A stretch of 64,000 nt of DNA, taken from CAVRXQ01 sp963831155. Lineage in GTDB: Bacteria; Actinomycetota; Acidimicrobiia; Acidimicrobiales; Bog-793. Under the pieces are notes generated by a model, which was not told the DNA's origin, made no database searches, and saw only the letters and a program-made list of their open reading frames with translations. Below are positions 15,580-24,223 of the stretch, one piece after another; the stretch's first letter is position 1; every line of letters begins with the position of its first letter. The stretch lies in contig CAWHOY010000006.1 in NCBI GenBank assembly GCA_963831155.1, positions 806,001-870,000 of the forward strand, read 5' to 3'. The position numbers and the translations under genes were made by a program.

Positions 15580-16685
15580 GCCCTCGCACCAAACGGAGTC
15601 CCGCCCACCTCGTCCTGGCGGACGCCGCGGTCTTCGAAGGCGAGGCGATCGGTGCTCGGGCGACCGACGCCGCGTCGGTGTTTTCCGGTGAAGTCGTGTT
15701 CAACACCGCGCTCTCCGGCTACCAGGAGATCCTGACCGACCCTTCGTACGCCGGTCAGGTGATCGCGTTCACCTACCCGCACATCGGCAACTACGGGGTG
15801 ACGCGGCGAGACAACGAGGCAGCGCGCCCGCACTGTCGCGGTGTCGTCGTGCGCGACCTCGCGTCGCGGCCGTCGAGCTGGCGGTCAGAACGCGACCTCG
15901 ACCAGTTCCTTTCCGCCCACGGCATCGGGGGCATCTCCGGGGTCGACACGCGGCGTCTCACCCGGCACATCCGTGAAGCGGGCGCCATGCCGTGCGCGTT
16001 CGGCTCCGCCCCCTTGGAGGACCTCCACGCGGCGGCGCGATCAGAGCCCGGGACGCTCGGCCAGGATCTCGTCAAGCAGGTGACGACGGACGAGGCGTAC
16101 ACGATCGAAGGCGGGCCGTACCGCGTCGTCGCCTACGACTACGGGATCAAGCGCTCGATGCTCGACCAACTGAGACAGTTCGCCGCCGTCGATGTCGTCC
16201 CGGCGACGACCCCGGCGACAGACGTGCTCGCCCGGCGTCCGGACGGGGTATTCCTCTCGAACGGCCCCGGTGATCCCGCCGCGCTCGGCCACCTCACCGC
16301 TGAGGTGCGCACGCTGATCGGCGAGGTACCGCTGTTCGGTGTCTGCCTCGGCCACCAGCTCTATGCGAGCGCCCTCGGTGGACGGACCTGCAAGCTCGCC
16401 TTCGGTCACCACGGCGCCAACCACCCGGTGCGGCGCGTCGCGACCGGAACCGTCGAGATCGCCTGTGAGAACCACGGCTACGCCGTCGAAGAAGGGAGCG
16501 TGAAGGACGCCGCTGTGACGCACGTCAACTTGAACGACGACGTCGTCGAGGGGATCGCCACCCCGTCCACGCGCGCCTTCAGCGTCCAATACCACCCGGA
16601 AGCCGGACCCGGTCCGCACGACGCCCGCTATCTGTTCGCCGAGTTCGCTCGGCTGATGGATACGGCGAATGCATCCGCCACCTGA
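15576..16685 (+). CDS. carA: Carbamoyl-phosphate synthase small subunit (glutaminase)
   Basis: Glutamine amidotransferase subunit of 369 residues that releases ammonia from glutamine and channels it to CarB. The N-terminal CarA domain has SGEVVFNTALSGYQEILTDP; the class I glutaminase domain carries the nucleophile in LFGVCLGHQLYA and the His/Glu pair in VQYHPEAGPGPHD. ATG 15576 overlaps pyrC by 4 nt (ATGA), and the TGA overlaps the carB ATG by 1 nt. Confidence 0.97.
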   Translation: MSPRTKRSPAHLVLADAAVFEGEAIGARATDAASVFSGEVVFNTALSGYQEILTDPSYAGQVIAFTYPHIGNYGVTRRDNEAARPHCRGVVVRDLASRPSSWRSERDLDQFLSAHGIGGISGVDTRRLTRHIREAGAMPCAFGSAPLEDLHAAARSEPGTLGQDLVKQVTTDEAYTIEGGPYRVVAYDYGIKRSMLDQLRQFAAVDVVPATTPATDVLARRPDGVFLSNGPGDPAALGHLTAEVRTLIGEVPLFGVCLGHQLYASALGGRTCKLAFGHHGANHPVRRVATGTVEIACENHGYAVEEGSVKDAAVTHVNLNDDVVEGIATPSTRAFSVQYHPEAGPGPHDARYLFAEFARLMDTANASAT

Positions 16686-19600
16686 TGGGGAGACGGACCG
16701 ATCTCGAGTCGGTGCTCGTCATCGGTTCGGGGCCGATCGTGATCGGACAGGCGTGCGAGTTCGACTACTCGGGCACCCAGGCGTGCCGCGCGCTGAGCGA
16801 CGAGGGACTGCGGGTCATCCTCGTCAACTCCAACCCAGCGACGATCATGACCGACCCTGACGTCGCCGATCGGACCTACGTCGAACCGTTGGTGCCTGAC
16901 GTGATCGCGGCGATCCTCGAGCGCGAGCGCCCGCAAGCGCTCTTGCCGACGATGGGCGGCCAGACGGCGCTCAACCTGGCGATGGCGCTCTCGCGCTCTG
17001 GGGTCCTCGCCGCTCTCGGCGTCGACCTGATAGGCGCGAACGCGGAGGCGATCGCGACCGCCGAGGACCGAGAGCTGTTCAAAGAGGCGATGACCGAAAT
17101 CGGCCTCGAGGTGACGGCCTCGGGATTCGCGCACAGCGTCGAGGACGCGCTGCGCGTCGCCGATGAGATCGGCTACCCGGCGATGGTGCGCCCGTCGTTC
17201 ATCCTGGGCGGTGGAGGCACGGGGATCGCGAGGTCCCGCGAGGACCTCGCCGAGCTCGCGCGGCTCGGCATCGGGGCGAGCCCGATCGGCGAGATCCTCG
17301 TCGAGCGATCGATCGCCGGCTGGAAGGAGTACGAGCTCGAGGTGATGCGCGATCGCCTCGACAACTGTGTCGTCATCTGCTCGATCGAGAACGTCGACCC
17401 GATGGGGGTGCACACCGGCGACTCGATCACCGTCGCTCCCGCGCAGACGCTTTCGGACGTCGAGTACCAGAAGATGCGCGACGACGCGTTCGCCTGCATC
17501 CGGCGCGTCGGTGTCGAAACGGGCGGATCGAACATCCAATTCGCTGTCGATCCGCAAACCGGTCACCAGCTCGTCATCGAGATGAACCCGCGCGTCTCGC
17601 GATCTTCCGCGCTCGCGTCGAAAGCGACCGGCTTCCCGATCGCGAAGATCGCGGCGCGGCTCGCGATCGGCTACACACTCGATGAGATCGACAACGAGAT
17701 CACCCGCGCCACGCCGGCGAGCTTCGAGCCGACGATCGACTATGTCGTGACCAAAGTGCCGCGTTGGGCCTTCGAGAAGCTGCCCGGTGTTCCAGACCGG
17801 CTCGGCACGCGCATGCAGTCGGTCGGCGAGGTGATGGCGATCGGCCGGACGTTCCCCGAGTCGTTCCAAAAGGCGCTGCGCGGACTCGAGCAGGGTCGCT
17901 TCGGCCTGAATTGTGACCCGGGCGAGGTGGCACTCGACGCGCTGCGCAGCGAGGAGTTGCTCGAGCGCGCCGCCCAACCGAGCCCGCTGCGTCCCTTCGA
18001 AGTGGAAGCGGCGCTGCGCCGCGGTGTGACCGTCGACGAAGCGGCGCGCGCTACAGGTATCGACCCGTGGTTCTTGGACCAGATCGTCGCGATCTCCGAG
18101 GCGCGGGCGGTGCTGGACGAGGCGTTCGACGCCGAGCAGCCGCTCGCCGCGCTCGACCGCGCCGACTGGCGCTACCTGAAGCGGCTCGGTTTCTCCGACG
18201 CGCAGGTAGCTTGGCGCCTCGGCGTATCCGAGGACGCCGCGCGCGCCGCGCGTCTCGTCGCCGGGGTCGTGGTGACCTTCAAGACCGTCGACACCTGCAG
18301 CGCCGAGTTCGAAGCCGAGACCCCCTACTACTACTCGACCTTCGAGGATGAAGACGAGGTCCGCCCGGCAGAAAAGCCCCGCATCGTGATCCTCGGTTCG
18401 GGCCCGAATCGCATCGGCCAGGGAATCGAGTTCGACTACTGCTGCGTGCACGCCAGCCTTGCGTTGCGCGACGCCGGATACGAAACCGTGATGGTGAACT
18501 GCAACCCCGAGACTGTCTCGACGGATCACGACACCTCCGATCGTCTCTACTTCGAACCGATCACCGAAGAGGACGTGCGCGCGGTGATCGACGCGGAGAA
18601 CACCGCCGGTACGGGCGGCGTCGTCGGCGTGATCGTCAGCCTCGGCGGACAGACGCCCTTGAAGCTCGCCGACGTGTTGCCGGCGGGCCTCGTCTTGGGG
18701 ACGCCGCCTCCGTCGATCGACCTCGCCGAGGATCGGGCACGCTTCGGCGCGTTGTTGCGCTCGCTCGAGATCGCGCAGCCTGATGGAGGCACGGCTCGCA
18801 CGACCGATGAGGCGTACGACGTCGCGCGGCGGGTCGGCTACCCGGTTCTCGTCCGGCCGAGCTACGTGCTTGGCGGACGGGCGATGGAGATCGTCTACGA
18901 CGACGCCGCCTTGAAGGACGCGATGGCGGCGCTCATGCACAGCGGATCTCTCGGGAAAGAGGGTGGGCTTTCCGCGGCCCGTCCGGTGCTCATCGACAGC
19001 TTCTTGGAGGACGCCACCGAGGTCGACGTCGATGCGGTGCGCGACCGCTCGGGTGAAGTGCTCATCTGCGGCGTTTTGGAGCATGTCGAAGAGGCGGGGG
19101 TGCACTCGGGAGACTCGGCCTGCGTGATCCCGCCGCCGTCGCTCGCCCCGAGCGTCGTCGCCCAGCTCGTCGAACAGACAACGAAGATCGCCGACGCGTT
19201 GGGAGTCGTCGGTCCGATCAACATCCAGTTCGCCGTGAAACAGGACGACGTTTACGTGATCGAGGCGAATCCGCGCGCTTCGCGCACCATGCCTTTTGTC
19301 GCGAAGGCGACGGGGCGACCCGTCGCGAAGATCGCCGCGCGGGTGATCGTCGGAGCGACGCTCGAAGATTTGCGCAAAGAAGGGCTCCTCGACGGGAACG
19401 ATCCGACCGAGATGAAGCGAGTCTGTGTGAAAGAGGCCGTGCTGCCGTTCGACCGTTTCCCCGAGGTCGACGCGCTCTTGGGTCCCGAGATGCGCTCGAC
19501 GGGGGAGGTGATGGGCACAGCGGCGACCTTCGGCCTCGCCTTTTCCAAGGCCCAGGCCGCGGCGGGCAACCGGCTGCCGGACTCAGGCGAGCTGTTCTTC

Positions 19601-20008
19601 TCGCTCGCTGACCGGGACAAACCAGCCGGCGTCGGTGCGGCGCGGGAATTCTCCCGCCTCGGCTTCCTGATCGCTGCGACCGAGGGGACCGCCGCCTACC
19701 TCCAATCGGCGGGAATCCCTATCCACCGCCTCGTCGCGAAGGTCGGATTCGAATCGGCGCGCGCCGACGAACTCGCCGATGCGGTCGAGCTCATTTCCTC
19801 GGGTGCGATCTCGTTCGTCGTGAACACCCCCCGCGGCCGCGGCGCTCGCGCCGATGGCGCTTATATCCGACGTGCCGCGTCGGCGAACGGGGTGCCGATC
19901 GTGACGACGACGCGCGCCGCGCTCGCCGCGGCGCGCGGCATCGCGGAGTCGCGGGATTCCGGCGTGACTGTCGAGAGCCTGCAAGAGCTGCACGCCATCG
20001 CGCGATGA
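16685..20008 (+). CDS. carB: Carbamoyl-phosphate synthase large subunit
   Basis: 1107-residue synthetase with two homologous ATP-grasp halves. The first half (about 1-550, VLVIGSGPIVIGQACEFDYS) phosphorylates bicarbonate; the second (about 555-930, VILGSGPNRIGQGIEFDYC) phosphorylates carbamate. Both have the ATP-binding MVRPSF(I)LGGGGTG / VLVRPSYVLGGRAM loops and a metal site ending E.NPR (VIEMNPRVSRSS, VIEANPRASRTM). The C-terminal MGS-like domain (about 945-1090) binds allosteric effectors, probably UMP. ATG overlaps the carA stop. Confidence 0.98.
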   Translation: MGRRTDLESVLVIGSGPIVIGQACEFDYSGTQACRALSDEGLRVILVNSNPATIMTDPDVADRTYVEPLVPDVIAAILERERPQALLPTMGGQTALNLAMALSRSGVLAALGVDLIGANAEAIATAEDRELFKEAMTEIGLEVTASGFAHSVEDALRVADEIGYPAMVRPSFILGGGGTGIARSREDLAELARLGIGASPIGEILVERSIAGWKEYELEVMRDRLDNCVVICSIENVDPMGVHTGDSITVAPAQTLSDVEYQKMRDDAFACIRRVGVETGGSNIQFAVDPQTGHQLVIEMNPRVSRSSALASKATGFPIAKIAARLAIGYTLDEIDNEITRATPASFEPTIDYVVTKVPRWAFEKLPGVPDRLGTRMQSVGEVMAIGRTFPESFQKALRGLEQGRFGLNCDPGEVALDALRSEELLERAAQPSPLRPFEVEAALRRGVTVDEAARATGIDPWFLDQIVAISEARAVLDEAFDAEQPLAALDRADWRYLKRLGFSDAQVAWRLGVSEDAARAARLVAGVVVTFKTVDTCSAEFEAETPYYYSTFEDEDEVRPAEKPRIVILGSGPNRIGQGIEFDYCCVHASLALRDAGYETVMVNCNPETVSTDHDTSDRLYFEPITEEDVRAVIDAENTAGTGGVVGVIVSLGGQTPLKLADVLPAGLVLGTPPPSIDLAEDRARFGALLRSLEIAQPDGGTARTTDEAYDVARRVGYPVLVRPSYVLGGRAMEIVYDDAALKDAMAALMHSGSLGKEGGLSAARPVLIDSFLEDATEVDVDAVRDRSGEVLICGVLEHVEEAGVHSGDSACVIPPPSLAPSVVAQLVEQTTKIADALGVVGPINIQFAVKQDDVYVIEANPRASRTMPFVAKATGRPVAKIAARVIVGATLEDLRKEGLLDGNDPTEMKRVCVKEAVLPFDRFPEVDALLGPEMRSTGEVMGTAATFGLAFSKAQAAAGNRLPDSGELFFSLADRDKPAGVGAAREFSRLGFLIAATEGTAAYLQSAGIPIHRLVAKVGFESARADELADAVELISSGAISFVVNTPRGRGARADGAYIRRAASANGVPIVTTTRAALAAARGIAESRDSGVTVESLQELHAIAR

Positions 20009-20925
20009 ACACGTCACGCGCCTCGGTTCTCGAGACGCGTATCGGTTCGGTCGTCCTTGCGAACCCGGTGCTCGCCGCGAGCGGAACCTCGGGCCACGGT
20101 GCCGAGCTCGGCGCGTACTTCGAACTGTCGCGGCTCGGCGCGATCGTCGTGAAATCGCTCGCCGCGTTCTCGTGGCCGGGGAACCCAGCGCCCCGGCTCC
20201 GGCCCGTCGAGGACGGGATGCTGAACAGCGTCGGCCTGCAGGGCCCGGGGGTCGCGAGCTGGCTGCGCGCTGACCTCCCGGAACTGCTGCACGCGAAGGC
20301 GCGCGTCGTTGCGAGCATCTGGGGCCGCACGGTAAGCGAGTTCGCACGAGCGGCGCGACAGCTGGCCGACGCACCCGACGCGGTCGTCGCGGTCGAGGTC
20401 AACGTCTCGTGCCCGAATCTCGACGATGGCGAGGCGATGTTCGCTGAATCCGCCTCGGCGACCGCCGCGGCGGTCGACGCAGCCCGTGCCGCGGGTCGTC
20501 CGTGCTGGGCGAAGCTGTCGCCCGCCGCCACGGACCTCGTTCTCGTTGCCAAAGCTGCGGTCGATGCGGGCGCCGAAGCGCTCGTCTTGGTGAACACGCT
20601 TCCCGCTCGAATCTGGAAGCCGGGCTTCGATGCCGCGCTCGGCTCCGGATCGGGCGGCCTGTCGGGTCCCGCGTTGCGGCCTGTTGCACTGTCCGCGGTG
20701 CGGGCGGTCGCCGAGAATATCCCCGACTTCCCGATCGTCGGCGTTGGCGGGATCCAGACCGGTGCCGACGCGCTCGGGTTCCTCGACGCCGGCGCGGTGG
20801 CAATTGAAGTCGGGACCGCGACGCTTGTCGAGCCCCGGGCGCCGATGCGCGTGCTCGACGAACTCGAAGCCTTGTTGCACGCCGGTCACGACCGAGTCGA
20901 TCCGAAAAGGACGACGCGTGGTTGA
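20005..20925 (+). CDS. pyrD: Dihydroorotate dehydrogenase, class 1B-like
   Basis: FMN enzyme oxidising dihydroorotate to orotate, 306 residues. The catalytic base is a Cys in VEVNVSCPNLDDG, which marks class 1 enzymes; the FMN phosphate site is IVGVGGIQTGADALGFLDAG. Class 1B enzymes normally pair with the iron-sulfur flavoprotein PyrK to pass electrons to NAD, but no pyrK lies in the operon. Either pyrK is elsewhere or a different electron acceptor is used. ATGA overlap with carB. Confidence 0.94.
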   Translation: MNTSRASVLETRIGSVVLANPVLAASGTSGHGAELGAYFELSRLGAIVVKSLAAFSWPGNPAPRLRPVEDGMLNSVGLQGPGVASWLRADLPELLHAKARVVASIWGRTVSEFARAARQLADAPDAVVAVEVNVSCPNLDDGEAMFAESASATAAAVDAARAAGRPCWAKLSPAATDLVLVAKAAVDAGAEALVLVNTLPARIWKPGFDAALGSGSGGLSGPALRPVALSAVRAVAENIPDFPIVGVGGIQTGADALGFLDAGAVAIEVGTATLVEPRAPMRVLDELEALLHAGHDRVDPKRTTRG

Positions 20926-21625
20926 CCACGCGTCGCGCTCGCCCGCGCGTGATCGCCTCGTCCTCGCGCTCGACACCGACTCGCTCGAAGAAGCGCGCCA
21001 AGTCGCGCGCTCGTTGCAGCCTTGGTTCAAGACGGTGAAAGTCGGGCTGCAGCTTTTTTCTGCGGTCGGACCTGACGCGGTGCGGCGTCTTCGCGAAGAC
21101 GGCTTCGAGGTCTTTGTCGATCTGAAGCTCTACGACATCCCCCAAACTGTGCACCGCGCCGCGGCGGCCATCGCCGGCCTCGGCGCCGCCTACATGACGG
21201 TGCACGCGACGGGGGGCGCCGCGATGCTCGAGGCGGCGGCCGAGGGTCTCGCCGAAGGCGCGGAAAAGCGATCCTCGGGCGCGTCGACGATCGGTCTCGC
21301 TGTCACGGCGCTGACGAGCGAGGTGCCGCCAGCGTCGCTCGTCGCGGAACGGACCGGCTATGCAAGGAAGGCCGGCTTCGGTGGCGTCGTCTGCGCTGTC
21401 GGCGACCTTGCCACGGTGCGTGCCAGGGCACCCGGGATGCTCACGGTGGTTCCCGGTATCCGCTTCCAGCCCGTCGAGGGGGACGACCAGCGGCGAACGG
21501 GCACGCCGCAGGAGGCCGTCGCGGCCGGTGCAGACCTGCTCGTCGTCGGCCGACCGGTGACGGGGGCTGCCGATCCGGTTGCCGCGTCACGGCAGGTGGC
21601 GGAGGCCGTCGAGCAGGTGGGATGA
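20918..21625 (+). CDS. pyrF: Orotidine 5'-phosphate decarboxylase
   Basis: Last UMP-synthesis step, OMP to UMP. 235 residues from GTG 20918, which overlaps pyrD by 8 nt. The catalytic Asp-Lys-Asp array is in VFVDLKLYDIPQTVH, with LVLALDTDSLEEAR at the start, TVHATGGAAML in the middle and the phosphate-binding VVPGIRF and VVGRPVTGAADP at the end. With pyrR, B, C, D and carAB it leaves only pyrE missing from the pathway in this window. Confidence 0.96.
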   Translation: MVDHASRSPARDRLVLALDTDSLEEARQVARSLQPWFKTVKVGLQLFSAVGPDAVRRLREDGFEVFVDLKLYDIPQTVHRAAAAIAGLGAAYMTVHATGGAAMLEAAAEGLAEGAEKRSSGASTIGLAVTALTSEVPPASLVAERTGYARKAGFGGVVCAVGDLATVRARAPGMLTVVPGIRFQPVEGDDQRRTGTPQEAVAAGADLLVVGRPVTGAADPVAASRQVAEAVEQVG

Positions 21626-21671
21626 ATGGAAATGCTGGTCAGCGGGGGCACCCCGCGCTAGCGTGCTCGAT

Positions 21672-21992
21672 ATGCCCCAACCTCCCATGCTGACACCGGA
21701 ACAGCGCGCGAACGCCCTGGCCAAGGCGGCGCAAGCACGCAAAGCCCGGGCGGAGATCAAGGACCAGCTGAAGAACGGCCACGTCACCTTGAAGGGACTG
21801 CTCGGCCGGGCAGAGACGGACGACATCGTCGGCAAGATGAAGGTGCTCGCCGTCTTGGAAGCCCTGCCAGGGACCGGCAAGGTGAAGGCCCGCCGGCTGA
21901 TGGAACAGGTCGGCATCAGCGAAACCCGACGTCTACAGGGCCTCGGCGCGAAACAACGTGACGCGCTGCTGGAGGCTGTCGGCCGTCCCTGA
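21672..21992 (+). CDS. mihF: Actinobacterial integration host factor mIHF
   Basis: 106-residue nucleoid-associated DNA-binding protein unique to Actinobacteria and unrelated to HU/IHF. The helix-two-turn-helix is in LPGTGKVKARRLMEQVGISE followed by RRLQGLGAKQRDALLEAVG; the N-terminal half is a charged helix (TPEQRANALAKAAQARKAR). The pyrF-mihF-gmk order matches mycobacteria. ATG 21672 is chosen; ATG codons downstream would remove part of the N-terminal helix. Its TGA overlaps the proposed CTG start of gmk. Confidence 0.95.
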   Translation: MPQPPMLTPEQRANALAKAAQARKARAEIKDQLKNGHVTLKGLLGRAETDDIVGKMKVLAVLEALPGTGKVKARRLMEQVGISETRRLQGLGAKQRDALLEAVGRP

Positions 21993-22546
21993 TCATCACG
22001 GTTTCCGGCCCCGGAGGGGTCGGTAAGGGAACAGTCGTCCGCGAGCTCGTCGCTCGCGACCCCAACCTCGGTCTGTCGCGTTCGTGGACGACCCGGCCAC
22101 GCCGTCCGAGCGAGGCGGCTGACGCATACGTCTTCGTCGACCGGCCGACGTTCGAAAAGCGCATCGCCGCAGGCGGATTCCTCGAGCACGCAGAGATCCT
22201 CGGCGAGTGCTACGGCACGCCGATGCCCGATCCCGACGATCCCCGCGACCTCGTCTTGGAGATCGACGTACAGGGCGCCCAACAGGTGAAAAAGGCGCGC
22301 GAGAACGTCGTCTGCGTGCTGCTCGTCGCCCCCTCTGACGAGGAGCAGGTCGCGCGGCTGCGCGCCCGCGGCGACTCGGAGGAAGCGATCCGCGCCCGGC
22401 TCGAGCTCTCCCGCCACGAGGTCGAGGTCGGACGGCGATTCTGTCAGTTCGAGGTTGTAAACGACGACGTCAATCGGGCTGTCGAGGAGATCGCCGGTAT
22501 AGTGGCAGCCGCGCGACGCCGCGAAAGCGCGCCGCCGACCGCCTGA
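21989..22546 (+). CDS. gmk: Guanylate kinase, probable CTG start
   Basis: Phosphorylates GMP to GDP. The conserved N-terminus, including the P-loop SGPGGVGKGT (residues 6-15) and the GMP-binding SRSWTTRPRRPSE, lies upstream of the first ATG in frame (22223). That frame is open only from 21962 and contains no ATG, GTG or TTG before the P-loop. The CTG at 21989 gives a 185-residue protein of normal length and forms a CTGA overlap with the mihF stop, just like the ATGA and GTGA overlaps elsewhere in this operon; GGAGG lies 13 nt upstream. Starting at 22223 would delete the whole nucleotide-binding site. Confidence 0.92.
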   Translation: MIITVSGPGGVGKGTVVRELVARDPNLGLSRSWTTRPRRPSEAADAYVFVDRPTFEKRIAAGGFLEHAEILGECYGTPMPDPDDPRDLVLEIDVQGAQQVKKARENVVCVLLVAPSDEEQVARLRARGDSEEAIRARLELSRHEVEVGRRFCQFEVVNDDVNRAVEEIAGIVAAARRRESAPPTA

Positions 22547-22617
22547 ACCACGAGGTCGCGAAGCTCGCTCTGTGGCGTCGGTCGAGCGCGTCCTTGACGG
22601 AGTGGACTGAAGGAGCG

Positions 22618-22938
22618 ATGACCGAACCCCGCAACACGATGATCGACCCCGAGATCGAGGACCTCCTCGACAAAGTCGATTCGAAATTCACCCTGGTGAC
22701 CTTGTCAGCCAAGCGCGGCCGCCAGATCAACTCGTATTTCAACCAGCTCGGCGAGGGACTCGGCGCGATCGTGCCGCCGCAGGTGACCTCCGTCGCCCGC
22801 AAGCCGCTCTCGATCGCCCTCGAAGAGATCGCCGCCGACAAGGTGCGCGCCGGCAAGCCGGTCGCCGAGCCGGAGACGCCCGAACTCGTCGAGGTCGAGG
22901 ACGTCGTCGAGGCCGACGACGGGCTCGAGAGCTCTTAG
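22618..22938 (+). CDS. rpoZ: RNA polymerase omega subunit
   Basis: Omega subunit, 106 residues; it supports assembly of the beta' subunit. The core DPEIEDLLDKVDSKFTLVTL and AKRGRQINSYFNQLGEG match the actinobacterial family, and RKPLSIALEEIAADKV is the conserved second helix. The C-terminal tail is acidic. ATG 22618 has a GAAGGAG site 5 nt upstream; the in-frame upstream GTG at 22594 is less likely. Position after gmk and before coaBC is standard. Confidence 0.95.
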   Translation: MTEPRNTMIDPEIEDLLDKVDSKFTLVTLSAKRGRQINSYFNQLGEGLGAIVPPQVTSVARKPLSIALEEIAADKVRAGKPVAEPETPELVEVEDVVEADDGLESS

Positions 22939-22962
22939 ACGGCCCGATCGGTCGGTCCGCCG

Positions 22963-24186
22963 GTGAGCGACGACCGCGCTTACCAAGCTGATCTCGCCGC
23001 CCTCTTGGGCCGCGTCGTCATCCTCGGCGTCACCGGCGGCATCGCCGCCTACAAGGCCGTCGAGGTCTGCCGCCAACTCGTCGACGCCGGCGCGACGGTC
23101 GTCCCGGTCATGACCGAGGCGGCGACGCGTTTCGTCGGACCGATGACCTTTTCTGCGCTCGCGTCCGAGCCGGCGCGCACCGACCTGTTCGACGCGCACG
23201 ACCCGCTCGCGCACACGCGCCTCGCACGTCGCGCCGATCTGATCGTCGTCGCGCCGGCGAGCGCGACGTTTTTGTCCCAAATCGCGCTCGGACTCGCGCC
23301 TGACCTTTTGTCCGCGACCGTGATCGCGTCGAAGGCGCCGCTGCTCGTCGCGCCGGCGATGCACGCCGAGATGTGGACGAACGACTCCGTGCGCCGCAAC
23401 GTCGCGACGCTCGTCGCTCATGGTGTGAGGCTCGTTGGACCCGATGAGGGTCGACTCGCCGGCGGAGACGAGGGAACGGGCCGGCTCTCTGCACCGGAGG
23501 TGATCGTCGCCGAGGCGGCGCGAGTGTTGGGTCACGGCGGTGACCTCGCCGGAATCTCGGTCCTCGTCACGGCGGGGGGAACCCGTGAGCCGATCGACCC
23601 GGTCCGGGTGATCACCAACCGTTCGTCCGGCCGGCAGGGCTACGCGATCGCCACCGCGGCACGAAACAGGGGCGCCAAGGTGACGCTCGTTTCGTCGGCG
23701 GAGCTGCCTTCGCCAGACGGTGTGGAGGTCGTCTTCGTCGAGACCGCCGCCGAGCTCGCGAGGGCCGTGTTCGCTCGGTCAGACGGCGCCGACGTCGTCG
23801 TCATGGCGGCCGCCGTCGCCGACTTCCGGCCGAAGGTCGCCGCCACAGAAAAGCTGAAAAAGCGCGAGGGCCTGCCCGAGATCGTCCTCGAGCCAACCGA
23901 GGACGTCCTTTCCGAGCTTTCGCAGCGGCGTCACGGCGGCCAGATCCTCGTCGGCTTCGCCGCCGAGACCGCCGACGCGCGGAACGAAGGCGAGCGAAAG
24001 CTCACAGAAAAGGGCGTTGATCTCCTCGTCGTGAACGACGTCACCCAGCCCGGCGTCGGCTTTTCTCACGAGACGAATGCGGTGACGATCCTTGGACGGG
24101 ACGGATCCGCCTCGGAGGTCGCAAGGGCACCAAAGCCTACGATCGCGGACGCCATCCTCGATGCGGTCGCCGCTTTGCGCGGCTAG
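22963..24186 (+). CDS. coaBC: Phosphopantothenoylcysteine decarboxylase / synthetase
   Basis: Bifunctional coenzyme A enzyme, 407 residues. The CoaC flavin domain (about 15-190) starts VILGVTGGIAAYKAVEVCRQ and has the active-site loop APAMHAEMW, where the usual Asn is His as in other actinobacterial CoaBC. The CoaB domain (about 195-400) has VTAGGTREPIDPVRVITNRS SGRQG-type CTP-binding sequence, VVMAAAVADFRP and the lysine loop AATEKLKKREG. It converts phosphopantothenate and cysteine to phosphopantetheine in two steps. Confidence 0.96.
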   Translation: MSDDRAYQADLAALLGRVVILGVTGGIAAYKAVEVCRQLVDAGATVVPVMTEAATRFVGPMTFSALASEPARTDLFDAHDPLAHTRLARRADLIVVAPASATFLSQIALGLAPDLLSATVIASKAPLLVAPAMHAEMWTNDSVRRNVATLVAHGVRLVGPDEGRLAGGDEGTGRLSAPEVIVAEAARVLGHGGDLAGISVLVTAGGTREPIDPVRVITNRSSGRQGYAIATAARNRGAKVTLVSSAELPSPDGVEVVFVETAAELARAVFARSDGADVVVMAAAVADFRPKVAATEKLKKREGLPEIVLEPTEDVLSELSQRRHGGQILVGFAAETADARNEGERKLTEKGVDLLVVNDVTQPGVGFSHETNAVTILGRDGSASEVARAPKPTIADAILDAVAALRG

Positions 24187-24223
24187 TGACCGGACGAGAC
24201 GACGAGTTGAGTCAGGGGTTCGA

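Noticed and set aside
22223..22546. gmk starting at ATG 22223
   Set aside because: It would remove the P-loop and GMP-binding region although these are intact just upstream in the same frame.
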